Source of the DNA: Morinoia aosen
Taxonomy: Eukaryota; Arthropoda; Malacostraca; Amphipoda; Talitridae
DNA: 64,000 nt
Reading direction: 5' to 3'
NCBI GenBank assembly: GCA_030386875.1
Contig: CM059575.1
Location: 14,160,293-14,224,292 of the forward strand
Positions within the stretch are counted from its first letter, which is position 1, and each line of letters starts with the position of its first letter. This document shows positions 11,025 through 21,220 of this stretch, in pieces. The notes under the pieces were generated by a model. It was given only the letters and a program-made list of their open reading frames with translations, was not told the origin of the DNA and made no database searches. The position numbers were made by a program, and so were the translations under genes.

Positions 11025-11378
11025 GTGCCCGGGGGTCAGTCCACAGCTCCCGTTACCAATGATGTGGTGGTTTTGAAGCCAGATTCTATAATTAAGACGA
11101 CCGAAGTAGTGGATCCGTTGCTCCAGTGTGAAAATAAGTTCGAACTACTAGGTGAGCATGAACTTACTGTAGGTGCCACTTCTGAATTACCCGTAGAAGT
11201 TTGTTTGTCAGCGACGATAATGAAAGAAGGTCGTTTGAGAAAAGAAAGCGATGGTCTGTTTTCTTTAAGAAGATCTAAAAAGCCTACGATAATATTAAAA
11301 AATGATACACGATTGATGAGCGCTCTGATTGATAGCGGTAGCGACAGGTGTCTAATCAGTTACCTTACCGCAATATAA
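11025..11378 (+). pseudogene. pol: Pol, N-terminal part with retroviral aspartic protease
   Basis: This frame is in phase with gag and begins after the gag stop without an ATG of its own. Near its end lies the catalytic triad region ALIDSGSDRCLI, the aspartic protease signature (Asp-Ser-Gly). It then breaks: the next pol segment, including the C-terminal protease motif VILGRDVL, is in another frame from about 11507. There is thus a frameshift and at least one stop between 11376 and 11507. The protease would process Gag and Pol in the particle. As it stands it cannot be made whole. Confidence 0.85.
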
Positions 11379-11506
11379 AACGCCTTAACGAGCGAATTAA
11401 GCCTAGTGCTTTGAATATCAGGGGAATCAATTCGAAAAGCCAAGTGACAGGCGAAGTTGATCGTTGCATTACCCTGCCTAATAATAAGGAATAAAATACT
11501 AGCGCT

Positions 11507-13828
11507 TTGATTTTGAAGGACGGCGAATTTAATTATGATGTAATCCTCGGGAGAGATGTGCTGAAGGATGCCGTACTAGATTTTAAGGAAGGATTCATTG
11601 TTCTTGACGGAGTAAAAGTGCCGTTTCATGATGTGCAAGAATTGCACGGTCAAAGTAAGAGAGAAGTATTTTTCAATACCGAAAGTAATGCAGAGTGTCT
11701 GATGGCAGACGTGATTGCCCAGAGGAGGCGTAAAGAGAAATATCTGCTGAAGCAGAGGGTACCTAGAAAAAGAGGCCTAGAAAATGGCGAAAGGCAACAA
11801 AAAAGCCAAGAGATAAATGCTGCGGAGCAGCGGAGTAACCCAGAGAAAGAAGTGAAAAAAACTAAAAGACGAGCGATCGTTGTTCACTGTGGATCAGTGG
11901 AGATGCCGAGTAATTCCTTACGAGTAATTAATGGGTATGTCAAGAGGGTTAAACCCAGAAAGTATATAATGAATAATAGAATTCTTGGAAATGGCATTTA
12001 TGTGGCCGAATCAGTAGTGAAAATAGGTTCGGAGGGTTTTGTCCCAGTCATGCTTTTAAACGTCTCGGATGACGTGGTATACCTGAGTGAAAATAGCATG
12101 CTGAGTAATATTGAGGCAGTAGACGATATGGAAATAGATCAAGAAATATATATGTCTACGGTGCACGAAGCTGTGCGTGAAGCTAATTTATGTGAGGTCA
12201 ACGGTACGGCGGATCTACCCAAGGTCGACAGTTGTTATGGTGGAAGCTTTAAAACCATCACTGGTAAAGACGTTGGGTTAGGGTCTGACCAAACGGGGCA
12301 TTGTTGCAACAATACTCGTGTTGACGAAGTAGGAATTAATGCACAGAAAGACGATGTACCGGAGGGAGGTAGGAACGAACGACGCCCTCTGACGAGTGAA
12401 GACGTAGTTTGTGACGACGATGACGCGAAACCCTTACTGATAACATTTTTGAATGATTTTAGAGACGTAATTACGTTAGAAGGCGAAACTATTGGCGTTA
12501 CGAATGTAATGCGACATAAAATTGAATTGAAACCAAATGCTCCAGTACTTAACATTCCTCCCTATAGAATCCCGCATAGATATCGAGAGGAGTTGGTACA
12601 AGCAAACAAGCAAATGATCGCCCAGGGAGTAATCGAACCGTCCATGTCTGAATTTAATTTTCCTATTAATTGCGTAAAAAAGAAGTCTGGAGAAATACGC
12701 CCAGTCATTGACTTTCGGGCTTTAAACAAAATCAATGTAAAAGATTCTTACCCTATTCCTCGAATAGACGAAATTCTTTACACTCTTGGTGGAAATAGTG
12801 TATTTTCCAGTTTGGATCTGTGATCTGCATTCCACCAGATCGAATTAGAAGAAAGTAGTCGGAAATACACTGCGTTCAGTATCGGTTACGAGAAATTCCA
12901 GTTTCGAAGAGTCCCCTTTGGGCTCTCTTCTTCTCCTAGTGTGTTCCAGCGAGTGATGTCTTCCGTACTTGCAAATGTTATCGGGAAACTCGCGTTTGTG
13001 TTTCTCGATGACGTTTTGGTGTTCTCCAAATCAATGAACCAGCATTTAAAAGATTTAAATAGTGTTTTTGAGAAATTGCGTAGTGGGAATCTTTCCCTTA
13101 AGCTTGAGAAATGTCAATTCTTACAAAGTTCGATAGAGTATCTTGGTCACATAGTGTCGGCAGACGGCATTCGTTACGAAGAGTCGGAGAAGCTGCAAAA
13201 TTTTTCCGTTCATCAAAACGAAAAAGAATTGCAAAGTTTTCTGGGAGTCGCAAATTACTTTAGGAGTCATATTCCTCTATGTGGGTCGCTTTCATATCCA
13301 CTTTTTCCATTTCTACGAAAGAACGTTGAGTTTATCTGGAAGCCTGAATGTCAGGAAGCTTTTGAGAAAATTAAATCTGTTTTGACATCAGATACCGTTT
13401 AACGGCATCCTGACCTTAATAAGCCTTACCATATATTTACAGATGCTTCTAATTTTGGTATAGGAGCAGTGCTTTTACAGCACGGAAACGATTCGACCAA
13501 ATCAATGCAGCCAATAGCATATTATAGCAAGAGTTTGAATTCCACGCAGAAGCGATATAGTACGACAAAAAAGGAATTCTTCGCCATCGTGAGCGCGCTA
13601 AAAGCTTTCAAATATCTCATTCTTGGATATCCAATCTATCTGTACACGGATCACAAACCGTTGCAGCCTTTGTTCTTCAAAAAGCTTCCCGACGACTCAG
13701 CAATGGCACGCTGGTGTTTAACAGTTCATTCCTTTGATCCCATTGTAAAATATTTCCCCGGTAAACAAAACATCGTTGCCGATTGTTTAAGCAGATTGCC
13801 TGAGCAATTGACTGTTTCTGACCTATGA
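11507..13828 (+). pseudogene. pol: Pol: end of protease, reverse transcriptase and RNase H, two in-frame stops
   Basis: One frame runs from the protease motif VILGRDVL (about 11550), through a linker, to RT motifs PVIDFRALNKIN, SSLDL and the catalytic YxDD-equivalent FLDDVLVFS (about 13000). RT thumb-region motifs and RNase H follow (FTDASNFGIGAVL, TKKEFFAIV, LYTDHKPLQ). In-frame stops occur at 12821-12823, just after SSLDL where families have a basic residue, and at 13400-13402, at the RT/RNase H junction. The first is compatible with a CpG-type C-to-T change. RT copies the RNA and RNase H removes it. The next segment (integrase) is in a different frame. Confidence 0.92.
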
Positions 13829-13853
13829 ATGTGCGGAGTTTGAGAAAGTCGAC

Positions 13854-15223
13854 GTGTTCCCTGTTACCACCAGACGTGGTGCACTGAACCCTAGCGTAGA
13901 CGCAACAGACACTCAGACGCAACCAGACCGACTGGCGCCGGCAGCGGCTGCCTCACCGCAGTTGACTGACTACGTTCCTAAATTGACAGATGTATCTTGG
14001 GACCTTGACGAATTTCGGACTGAGCAACAGCAAGATCCATTCTGTTCTGAAGTTAAGGACGCATTACTAAATGGAAGTACATCCACGATTCCTGATTTGC
14101 AAAAGTATTTAATTTTAAACGACGTACTTTACAGACGGAGACAGATAGACTCTAAGAAAAATACTATTTTAACTTCGGTTGTGCCGACATCGTTAATGAA
14201 CAAGGCGGTGCTCAGTATACATTCTTTGTATCATACAGACGCTGTGCACACGCTGTTCAAATTTAAATTACGTTAGTATCATTTATTAGAGAAAACTATC
14301 ATTCGTAAATTTGTGAAAATGTGTGATGTCTGTAAAATTCTTAAAGCCAACAGTACTGTACCTATTAAAATTTTAGACGCGCCAATTGCAAAAGAACCTT
14401 TCGAGGTTGTTTCCATGGATTTCCTCGGCCCTTTGCCAGCTGCGGGGCAGCAAAATAGATACATTTTGGTAGTGATAGATTTATTTTCTCGGTATTGTAA
14501 GCTTTATGCCACATCAGACCGGTTGGCAGACACAGTTGTTTCTTGTCTAGACGACTGCTTAGCGACATTCGGTTATCCGAAAACACTTCTCAGTGACCAA
14601 GCTTTAGAATTTAAATCTGCGGCAGTTAAAAAGTTTGCTCAAATTTACGCCATTGCGAAAAGAGAGGTTCTACCGTGTAGTCCTCATAGTAACGCTATTG
14701 TAGAGAGGAATAATAGAAAAATAACAAATTTACTGAAACTTCACGGAAATTCTTTAGTTCACACAGAATGGGATCAGTGTCTCAACATCACGGAGAACGC
14801 TATTAACAACTCTCTCAATACTACGTTGGGTGATACACCCTCTTACATCAGTTTCGGAAGAGACACTTGTGCAAACTTTCAAGCTCAAACATTCGAAACC
14901 ATTTACAGTTACGATACCGATGTTGATCTGGTGAAATTTCGAGCTAAGGAAGCGGCCCGTATTGTAGAAAATGTTAGATCTGTGATAATTAATAACACCA
15001 GTGACAGGACAATGTACCACAACCTTCGCCGTAAAAATAAAAATTTTGCCCTTGGAGATCGTGTCTTGTTACGGAATCATTTGAGAATCATAAGTTGCAG
15101 CTGTCATGGTTAGGGCCAGGAATCATTACAAAAATTAACCGCAATTACGTAGAGTTGAAAATTGGAAATAGGACTTACAAAAGTAACATGAATCACGTTT
15201 TACCTTTACGTAAAACGGATTGA
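13854..15223 (+). pseudogene. pol: Pol: integrase, interrupted
   Basis: The integrase frame starts around 13854, shifted by one relative to RNase H. It has an N-terminal zinc-binding HHCC region: H residues in SIHSLYH, then CDVCKI at about 14325, with an in-frame TAG at 14274 between them. The catalytic core has Asp in SMDFLGPL, Asp in LLSDQ and Glu in IVERNN, with 35 residues between the last two (DD35E). After 15113 another frameshift separates the C-terminal part, which is readable in a neighbouring frame through NHVLPLRK to TGA at 15221. The enzyme inserts the DNA copy into the host genome; this copy is inactive. Confidence 0.92.
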
Positions 15224-15760
15224 ACGAGTGTACGACTTACGACTGACTGCGTTCCAATGTTTAGGATTTTATTTTTTGTGTGTTGAAGTATTTCTGTTCT
15301 CAGTTTATTGTTTCGATGTTTACTTCTATATATCAGCTTTTTACTTGGATTTTTCTTATATTATTGTATGTGTTTTTCCTTAAACTTTTAGGTAATTGTA
15401 ATATCGTAGGGTCTAAGTCCGCCGTTGAGGGTGTCCCTCGTTTTTCTTTCACAATGAAGGTTTGCATCTGCTGACTGTTATGCGTGATTGAAGATCCACC
15501 TTGAGTTTACATGGCGTGGTACCTGCATGCTGTGCGTGCAGAGTGCCCGGGTTGTTTATGCGTTCGCTCAGAAGCGGGCGTGTCTGCTCGGGACGTGAGC
15601 CGCGTTGACCTGCTATTTTGTTTCTTTCCTTTACGGCTGTCATTGTCATGATTGTGCCGTTAATACTATTGAATTCTTTTTCTTTCATTTGGGGCCATGC
15701 TAATCGGACTGTCTCTGTTTCGATTTCAGGACGAACAAGGTTACGTCCCTGACATCCACG

Positions 15761-16078
15761 ATGGGGAATCGTACGACTACTGTCAGCGTGGAGGCGCTTA
15801 CTAACGCTTTGGAACAACACCAAGGCAGGGCGTCGGACGACTGGGTGCGCGCAAACGCCCTGGTTGACATCCTTCCAGACAGGGTTTCGGACATAGCTCA
15901 TATCTTTCTGTTCCCTTTTTCCTTGGCGCTGGGAGTGTCTATGTTCTACTTTCGCCGGGAATTGAATTTGTTGTCGGAGCGAATGCGGTCAGAGGACTTC
16001 ATTCTCGGGCGACAGCAGCTGCGGTCGACCCCGGCCGATCAGCAGCTGCGCCCAATGCCAGCGCATAACGACCCATAA
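15761..16078 (+). CDS. Small third ORF after pol, one predicted membrane segment
   Basis: A 105-codon ATG-to-TAA frame between pol and the polypurine tract. Residues 1-45 are soluble (MGNRTTTVSVEALTNALEQH). A hydrophobic stretch at about 46-63 (IAHIFLFPFSLALGVSMF) is long enough to span a membrane, and the tail is charged and Gln-rich. Upstream, a pyrimidine-rich TTTCGATTTCAG ends near 15729 and looks like a splice acceptor, as used for env-type genes. The ORF is far shorter than a retroviral envelope protein and I recognise no family. It may be an env relic, an accessory protein or chance. Confidence 0.45.
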   Translation: MGNRTTTVSVEALTNALEQHQGRASDDWVRANALVDILPDRVSDIAHIFLFPFSLALGVSMFYFRRELNLLSERMRSEDFILGRQQLRSTPADQQLRPMPAHNDP

Positions 16079-16947
16079 GAAGGGACGTGCCGCGAGTGTG
16101 TTAGATGCGATAGTGTTACACGGTTTTGGTGTCGCCTAAAGGGTGATACTCTTTCACCTGCGATGTAAGCGGATGTTTTAATATTTACTCAGGAATTATT
16201 ATTAAGTTGGTATTTCCACCCCTCTGTTTTAAGTATTTCATTTCCCCCATGTTCGCGAAGATGCTCGAGTCGATGCAATGTTCCGGTATATAATTATGAT
16301 TGTTTCATTTTTTGTTTTTCGGTAACTCAATTCATGCGAATATTTTGTTCATTTAAATTTTAGAGGCATTGTGTAATTATTTTCATGCGTGTTTATTATT
16401 ATTTCTAATGAGTGTATTGTTTTTATTTAATTTTATGGCGAGTGTCGATGCAAATGTACGAGGTATCTGCGTGCCGTGTTTCATTTTATGTTTGAGTGAA
16501 AATTTCTTTAGTTGTTGTTTCAAGGATGCGATTTTTTTTAATTTTTGTTGCGTTATAATTTCAACTGTTTTCAGCAAAAATGTTAAAGTTAATTGTGATT
16601 TTCATGGTTGGTATTGATGTTAGCGAATTTTGTTTTGGTTATAAATTTAGCATATGGTTGGAGAGTAAGTTAAATCCTGGTTGTTGAAACCGTAGAGTTT
16701 CATCGCATTCATATTTTTACACGTTGGTTTTGATGTAAAGGGCGTTCGATTTTTTTTCTTTGCGATGTTTTTTGTCGAGTTTAACTGGTCACATTTGTTT
16801 TTCCTGTTAATCGCTGTTGTTTTGCCACGAAGGTGTTATTATTATTTTTGGCTTTCATGAGCTGGGTGCCTTTACCTTGCGGTGTTAATTTTTTTACATT
16901 TCTTAATCCTTGCTTCATTCATTTTTGTGCTTGGTCCTCGATCCGAC
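16079..16947 (+). other. T-rich 3' untranslated part of the Gypsy element
   Basis: About 870 bp of T-rich sequence between the third ORF and the polypurine tract, with only short low-complexity frames. No gene was seen. Confidence 0.6.
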
Positions 16948-16959
16948 GAAGGGGGAAGG
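16948..16959 (+). promoter_or_regulatory. Polypurine tract
   Basis: GAAGGGGGAAGG lies immediately upstream of the 3' LTR start. This is the expected primer for plus-strand DNA synthesis in LTR retrotransposons. Confidence 0.85.
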
Positions 16960-16961
16960 TG

Positions 16962-17109
16962 TGTGTGCGCAGTTTTGCGTACGTAGGTTAGTACGTATGC
17001 CAGTGCAACGCCCTGGTAGGTTGTCGCATTGCGTATGCGTGGTCAGCATAACCGAGAAGGTATATATGGATGTGCCCGGCTGGTAAAGTCGCATTTGATC
17101 GTGTGTTAA
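16962..17109 (+). repeat. 3' LTR, partial, with the empty site of family M
   Basis: It starts TGTGTGCGCAG like the 5' LTR and matches it to GTGTGTTAA at 17109, where similarity ends. It contains TGCCCGGCT once at 17073-17081. That is the unoccupied version of the site split by family M copy A, showing that the DNA transposon arrived after the LTRs had formed. Confidence 0.85.
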
Positions 17110-17838
17110 GCTGTGTTTTCAGTGCAAATGGTGCAGCTGCAGCCATTGTTTAAGACTCATCCATACTTATTCTTGGTATTTATGTTTTCATAATTCAAAT
17201 TTGACTCATCCAGTTTGGTGGATATAAACATTATAAAACAATTCTTTTCTTTTTGCAAGTTGGTTCTTCATAAAAGCTAGTTGGGCTTGATTGTAAAAAT
17301 TCAGTAAGAAGAGTTGACAACAAAATTCCTTAATTAAATTTCAATATGTCAATGACTTACTGGGCCTTCATTTTAAGAGCCCATTTTTACCGTAAGTGTT
17401 GTAAGTTTCTAGTAATCTAATTGATTCTGATGAACTTTTTCTTCATAGAGAATTGCAACATCTCTAAGTGTAGTATAAAAATATCTAATACATTAATCCA
17501 TTACAAGGTATATTATGTTCATAAGCTAAAGATTAAATCCATTGAACTTTTGTTATCAAGAGTGTTTAGAGATTCTTCTAGGTTCTTTTTGGTCAAGTTT
17601 TTCTCTTCCAAGATAGTTATTTTTCAAAATTTAAATTTAAATTCTTCATTAGCTTTGTTAGATTGTATTGAGCTCTTTTTAGTATTTTAGAAAACTCTTT
17701 AAAATTAAGTGGTGTCATGTAGGGCCAATATTTTTTATGTTTTCATATGTTCATTTAAGATGCATTACAGAGAGAGACTAAATTTTTACATAAAGTGTTG
17801 CTACGTACTGTTTCATATGAATTTTTTTATCTTTCAAG
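17110..17838 (+). other. Region upstream of the host-like exon
   Basis: AT-rich. A pyrimidine run CTGTGTTTTCAG at 17111-17122 looks like a splice acceptor, followed by a short open stretch (QMVQLQPLFKTHPYLFL) up to a GTATTT at 17176. The phase does not fit the next exon, so I do not call it an exon. Nothing else was recognised. Confidence 0.35.
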
Positions 17839-17986
17839 ACATGGAATGGACATGCGACCCAATCAAGCTACTGATCACTCACTGCTATTGGATAATGTTC
17901 CACCTACATACACTGGTTCCTATCCCTGCATCCCAACCAAAGCTCCTGACAAGCAATTAAGAGAGACCTTGGGCTTCTTAGCAGAG
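17839..17986 (+). CDS. Internal exon of an unrecognised host gene
   Basis: A pyrimidine-rich tract CTTTCAAG precedes 17839 and a donor GAG|GTGAGA follows 17986. Read so that the exon ends in phase 0, it encodes about 49 residues (HGMDMRPNQATDHSL... to ...RETLGFLAE) with a protein-like composition rich in Pro, Asp and Thr. The other two frames are closed or implausible. It joins in phase to the exon at 19127. No domain is recognised, so no function is assigned. Splicing is predicted from sequence only. Confidence 0.45.
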
Positions 17987-18229
17987 GTGAGATGAGTCTG
18001 GTAACCGGCTAAGGAATACATAAATGTCAGAATAAAATTTTAATATTGTCCAGATTCTAGACAGATTTTCTTGACTTAATTGTTAGGAGTCTAATTGAAT
18101 AGATGTTTTCATTTTTTAAACTTATTCCTTGAAAGTTTTCAAAAGTTTAGGTTATGATTATTATTTAATATCTCTCAAAAATCTAAATATATTAGACAAC
18201 ATTAAATGTTAGAGAGGAATTGTGGGAAA

Positions 18230-18445
18230 TAGATAGAGTGCAAAAACTTAGGTTTTGTTTTAAGCCATGTATTTCACACTTCTCTGCGTATTACTATCAA
18301 TCTGTTGTTTCCCTTTTTCTCCTCATATCATATTTCCCCCATGATATCCCACATTGCATTCTTTTACTTTCTCACTATATGGTGCCTTCCTCCTGCCTCT
18401 CCTCTAAACTGGCTTTTTTTAGCAGTTAAGGAGGGTTGAACTAAC
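18230..18445 (+). repeat. SINE-like family, decayed partial copy
   Basis: Shares the 3' half of the family, including TATGGTGCCTTCCTCCTGCC and the terminal GGAGGGTTGAACTAA block, with many changes. The 5' half is not recognisable. Confidence 0.55.
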
Positions 18446-18555
18446 ATATAATCGAATCCTACCTTTTCTTCTCTGTCTCCATGGAGACTCCTTATAGTTT
18501 TACATACTATATTACATACTATATTATGATATAGTTTATCACCTCCATTTCTCCT

Positions 18556-18895
18556 CAGGGGGATTCAACTATTGTATCTATGCAAATTAGCGCTCCCAGG
18601 GGGACAATGTGAGGGCCCGAGCTGAGAGTTAGGTGGGCCTTTTTTATTGAAATAAAAAGCTTTTGTTATGTTAAGAGCCATCTTTTTTCGGTCAACTGCT
18701 GTCCTGTTTTTCAGCAACTACTACTTTCTTCTTCAACTTTGATCTTGTTTTATGAACTTCTTTCTTATGTTACTGTTTCAATGCCTTTTCTGCATAGATT
18801 CCGCATTTCCTTGGCTCCCTACTAAATGGTGCCTTCCTCCTTCCTCTCTTTGGATCGCCTTTGTTGCGGATAGGGAGGCTTAAACTAAGAATATC
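18556..18895 (+). mobile_element. SINE-like retroposon copy with a 13-bp target duplication
   Basis: This copy starts at CTCAGGGGGATTCAAC and contains GAGGGCCCGAGCT, a T-rich middle, CTACTAAATGGTGCCTTCC and the terminal GGAGGCTTAAACT. It is flanked by ATCACCTCCATTT on the left and ATCATCTCCATTT on the right (12 of 13 matching), the long variable duplication of target-primed insertion. It has no ORF. A tRNA-like A/B box is not obvious, so the origin of its promoter is unknown. Confidence 0.7.
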
Positions 18896-19126
18896 ATCTC
18901 CATTTTTTCATATACTTTTCAATGGTGCTTCCCGTTGAGCGTAATTCTTCACAACTGACCCCTTTTCTGATTGCTCTTGCCTGCATCTCAATTTATCATA
19001 TTAGCTCCATTTTCTCTAACACATTTAAATCTGTACCCTTAACTGCAACTGAAAGGCTTGCTTATGAAGCCAAAGATTTCATTAAAAAATTGTTAACTTG
19101 AGCTCACATTTTTTCTTGCCTTTCAG

Positions 19127-19258
19127 GTGCCAAAAGAAAGTGAAATGATTCCACTTATCATTGAGGTGTCTGAAGAGGAACAAAAGGCTGCCGTGGTGTT
19201 CAACGGAGCCACCGAGATCGGAGGAAGTTTTCCTTTTGTGGAAGTGGAAGAGATTTGA
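19127..19258 (+). CDS. Last exon of the unrecognised host gene, ending in antisense LINE
   Basis: It follows a good acceptor (TTCTTGCCTTTCAG) and opens in phase 0 with VPKESEMIPLIIEVSEEEQ, ending EVEEI and TGA at 19256-19258. The opposite strand of its last ~30-40 bases reads as LINE RT sequence (the motif FHKRKT at about 19225-19245). The final 10-15 residues and the stop may therefore be contributed by the antisense LINE. No host polyadenylation signal was found before LINE sequence begins. No domain is recognised, and confidence is limited by the lack of upstream exons. Confidence 0.4.
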   Translation: MPKESEMIPLIIEVSEEEQKAAVVFNGATEIGGSFPFVEVEEI

Positions 19259-19339
19259 AGCCCCCAAACAAGATTTGAAGGACCAAACAAGAATTGCATC
19301 CGAGGCATTCTGCAGCATGCAAAGTGCCCCTCAGTCAAG

Positions 19340-19899
19340 TTAGAGCAAGTAACCCAAACTGTTCCGTTGTCAACATGAAGGGATGTCTGCAGTAGGGGGT
19401 TACAGTCCTGGAAAGTATCTTTATCATGATAAACAATGTTGGGCTGATCTCTGATCCCTGTGTAACACCCGACCTCAGGAAACATTGCTTGCTTGGATAA
19501 GGTGTCATTGATTCTGACTCTTATTTTGCATTCTTTGATGAAATACATTATGGTTTGAGGTAGGTTACCTGCAAATCCTAAAATCTGCAGCTTTTGCAAT
19601 AGCCCATAATGCCAGACAGTGTCAAAAGCCTGTTTTATATCAATAAATACTGCAAGACAAAAATCTTGTAGGATTATTGCTTTCCGAATGGAGTTTCCAA
19701 TACGTGCGAGTCCATCCAGAGTGCAACGGCCTGCTCTTAAACTGCTCTGATTCTCATTCAAGCATTTGTTTTGTTCTATATATTTCAGGAGTCTCCAGTT
19801 AATTATTTTCTCATAAAGTTTGCTAAGTACATTAGTAAGTGCTACTGGGCGATATGATCTTGGGTCTGTTGGCACTTTTCCCGGTTTAAGATCGGGCAT
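19340..19899 (-). pseudogene. LINE reverse transcriptase domain
   Basis: The minus-strand frame shows RT motifs in order: DPRSYRPVALTNVLSKLYE, then FIDIKQAFDTVWH (motif A with the catalytic Asp). After a frameshift near 19470 comes GVTQGSEISPTLF (motif B). Motif C survives only as HVDNGTVWV, where an intact copy would have two Asp in a row, so the active site is damaged. Coding similarity continues past 19340 in another frame (LQNASDAILVWSFK). This enzyme would copy the LINE RNA at the nicked target. Confidence 0.85.
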
Positions 19900-19984
19900 A
19901 TTATAGCCTCCCTACACTGCTCTGGAATTTCTGAGACCCAAACTCTATTAAAGTAATTTAATATGAATTTTGTTTGTTCTTCAT

Positions 19985-20443
19985 TCATGTGTTTAATGAA
20001 TTCAAGAGATTTTGTATCTGGTCCGGGGGCTTTAGTTTAGAGCTGTGTATTGCTCTTTTGAGTTCTAACGCAGTGCAAGGGCGGTTGTTATCATGGTCTG
20101 TATCTATTGATAATGAGAGAAGAATTAGTTCACAGATGCTCCTACGTTCATCAAATATTGGATCATGAGAATCTAAGTTGTTATGTGAGGCATATTGGTC
20201 TACCAATATATCAGAAATTTCATTTGGGCGTGTAATAATTTCATTGCCTGAATTTTTGAGCAGTATTTGTCCCTGGCTTTGTATTCCCTTTATGGCTTCA
20301 ATTTTGTGCCAGACCTCCGCTTGAGAAGAGGTACTAAGGCCTGTCACAAATTCCCTCCAACTGACGGCTTTAGCCTCTAGTACTTGTTTTTCGGAATATC
20401 GCTCTTGCTTTCTTAAATGCGATCCATTTATCAATGTTCTCAA
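19985..20443 (-). pseudogene. LINE ORF2 linker between endonuclease and RT
   Basis: An open minus-strand piece with the expected intermediate-region features of LINE ORF2: an alpha-helical KQERYSEKQVLEAKAVSW and a WHKIEAIKGI motif, leading to the start of the RT domain. It is separated from the RT piece by a stop or frameshift at about 19950. Confidence 0.7.
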
Positions 20444-20734
20444 GGTGATTTTTGTAATGGTTGTAGGCCTTATGGTATTTCCTATGGACTATCTTGCACT
20501 AATCAGTCCACCAGCTGCTTGTCCTTTTTTGTTGTGTAAAGCTTTGACTAGCCTTGATGTTGCCAATATTGCTTTGGTTATGGATTGATAAGCATCAGAT
20601 ATTGTCTATTTTGAGCAGTTTGGGAACACTAGAGCAGTTTCAAATATTGCCAATCTGCATTGCGCAAGTGCCATCTTCTTGGTAGTTGGGCCTTGGGAAT
20701 TGATAAAGCTGAATCAATAATCAGTGGAAAGTGA

Positions 20735-21220
20735 TCACTTGTAAATGTCACTACAAGTGTTCCATGTAAACTTGGAGTGCAGATCCTCAGTGACTTTTGT
20801 TAGATCTATGTGTGTATATGTACCTCTGGAGGACAAGAAAGTTGGGGCTGAATTATTCAGTAATATTAGGTTGTTTTCAGTCATCCAGTTCTCTATTATT
20901 TCACCCTGTGCGTCACTGAAGTCAGAGCCCCAGCTATAGCTGTGAGCATTTGAGTCCATCATAATAATGCTAGATTCTGTAATCTGATAACTGATGTCCT
21001 GTAGCTTCTGCATTAAACCATAACTTTCCAAACGGGGTGGCAAATACATATTTATTATATTGATGGGCTTTTTGTTGATAAATATTTTGCAGAGCACAAG
21101 CTCTAATAGAGTAGTCAATTGTGTTGTTATGTTTGGTATGCTGGAGTGAATGAAACTAATCACCCCACCTCCTCTACCTTCCCTTCTTTCATATCGGAAA
21201 GGGCTGAAGTAATTCTTCAA
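20735..21220 (-). pseudogene. LINE apurinic-type endonuclease, partial
   Basis: The minus-strand frame has GGGVISFIHSSI, then IINMYLPPR and the conserved IIMMDSNAHSYSWGS (Asp-x-Asn-Ala-His), followed by the NLILLNNSAPTF block typical of jockey endonucleases. The N-terminal catalytic part and the C-terminal SDH motif are in other frames or lost. It would nick the target DNA. Confidence 0.85.

Larger units (their letters stand above)
4466..17109 (+). mobile_element. Ty3/Gypsy LTR retrotransposon with nested insertions
   Basis: This LTR element is on the plus strand. The 5' LTR begins TGTGTGCGCAG at 4466, is interrupted at 4586-8233 and resumes at 8234. A leader, gag, protease, RT, RNase H, integrase and a small third ORF follow, then a purine-rich tract GAAGGGGGAAGG at about 16948-16959 and a 3' LTR that begins TGTGTGCGCAG at 16962. 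The order protease-RT-RNase H-integrase is that of Ty3/Gypsy (Metaviridae). Several stops and frameshifts in pol mean it cannot be autonomous now. A 5-bp host duplication could not be confirmed because the 3' LTR stops matching at about 17109. Confidence 0.9.
17987..19126 (+). other. Predicted intron carrying SINE-like copies
   Basis: It begins GTGAGA and ends in a pyrimidine tract plus CAG (TTCTTGCCTTTCAG). It holds one decayed (about 18230-18445) and one good (18556-18895) copy of the SINE-like family described below. Confidence 0.45.

Noticed and set aside
17123..17175. Short upstream exon of the host gene between an acceptor-like CAG and a GTATTT
   Set aside because: Its phase does not join the exon at 17839: the in-phase reading produces a stop or leaves the wrong number of bases.
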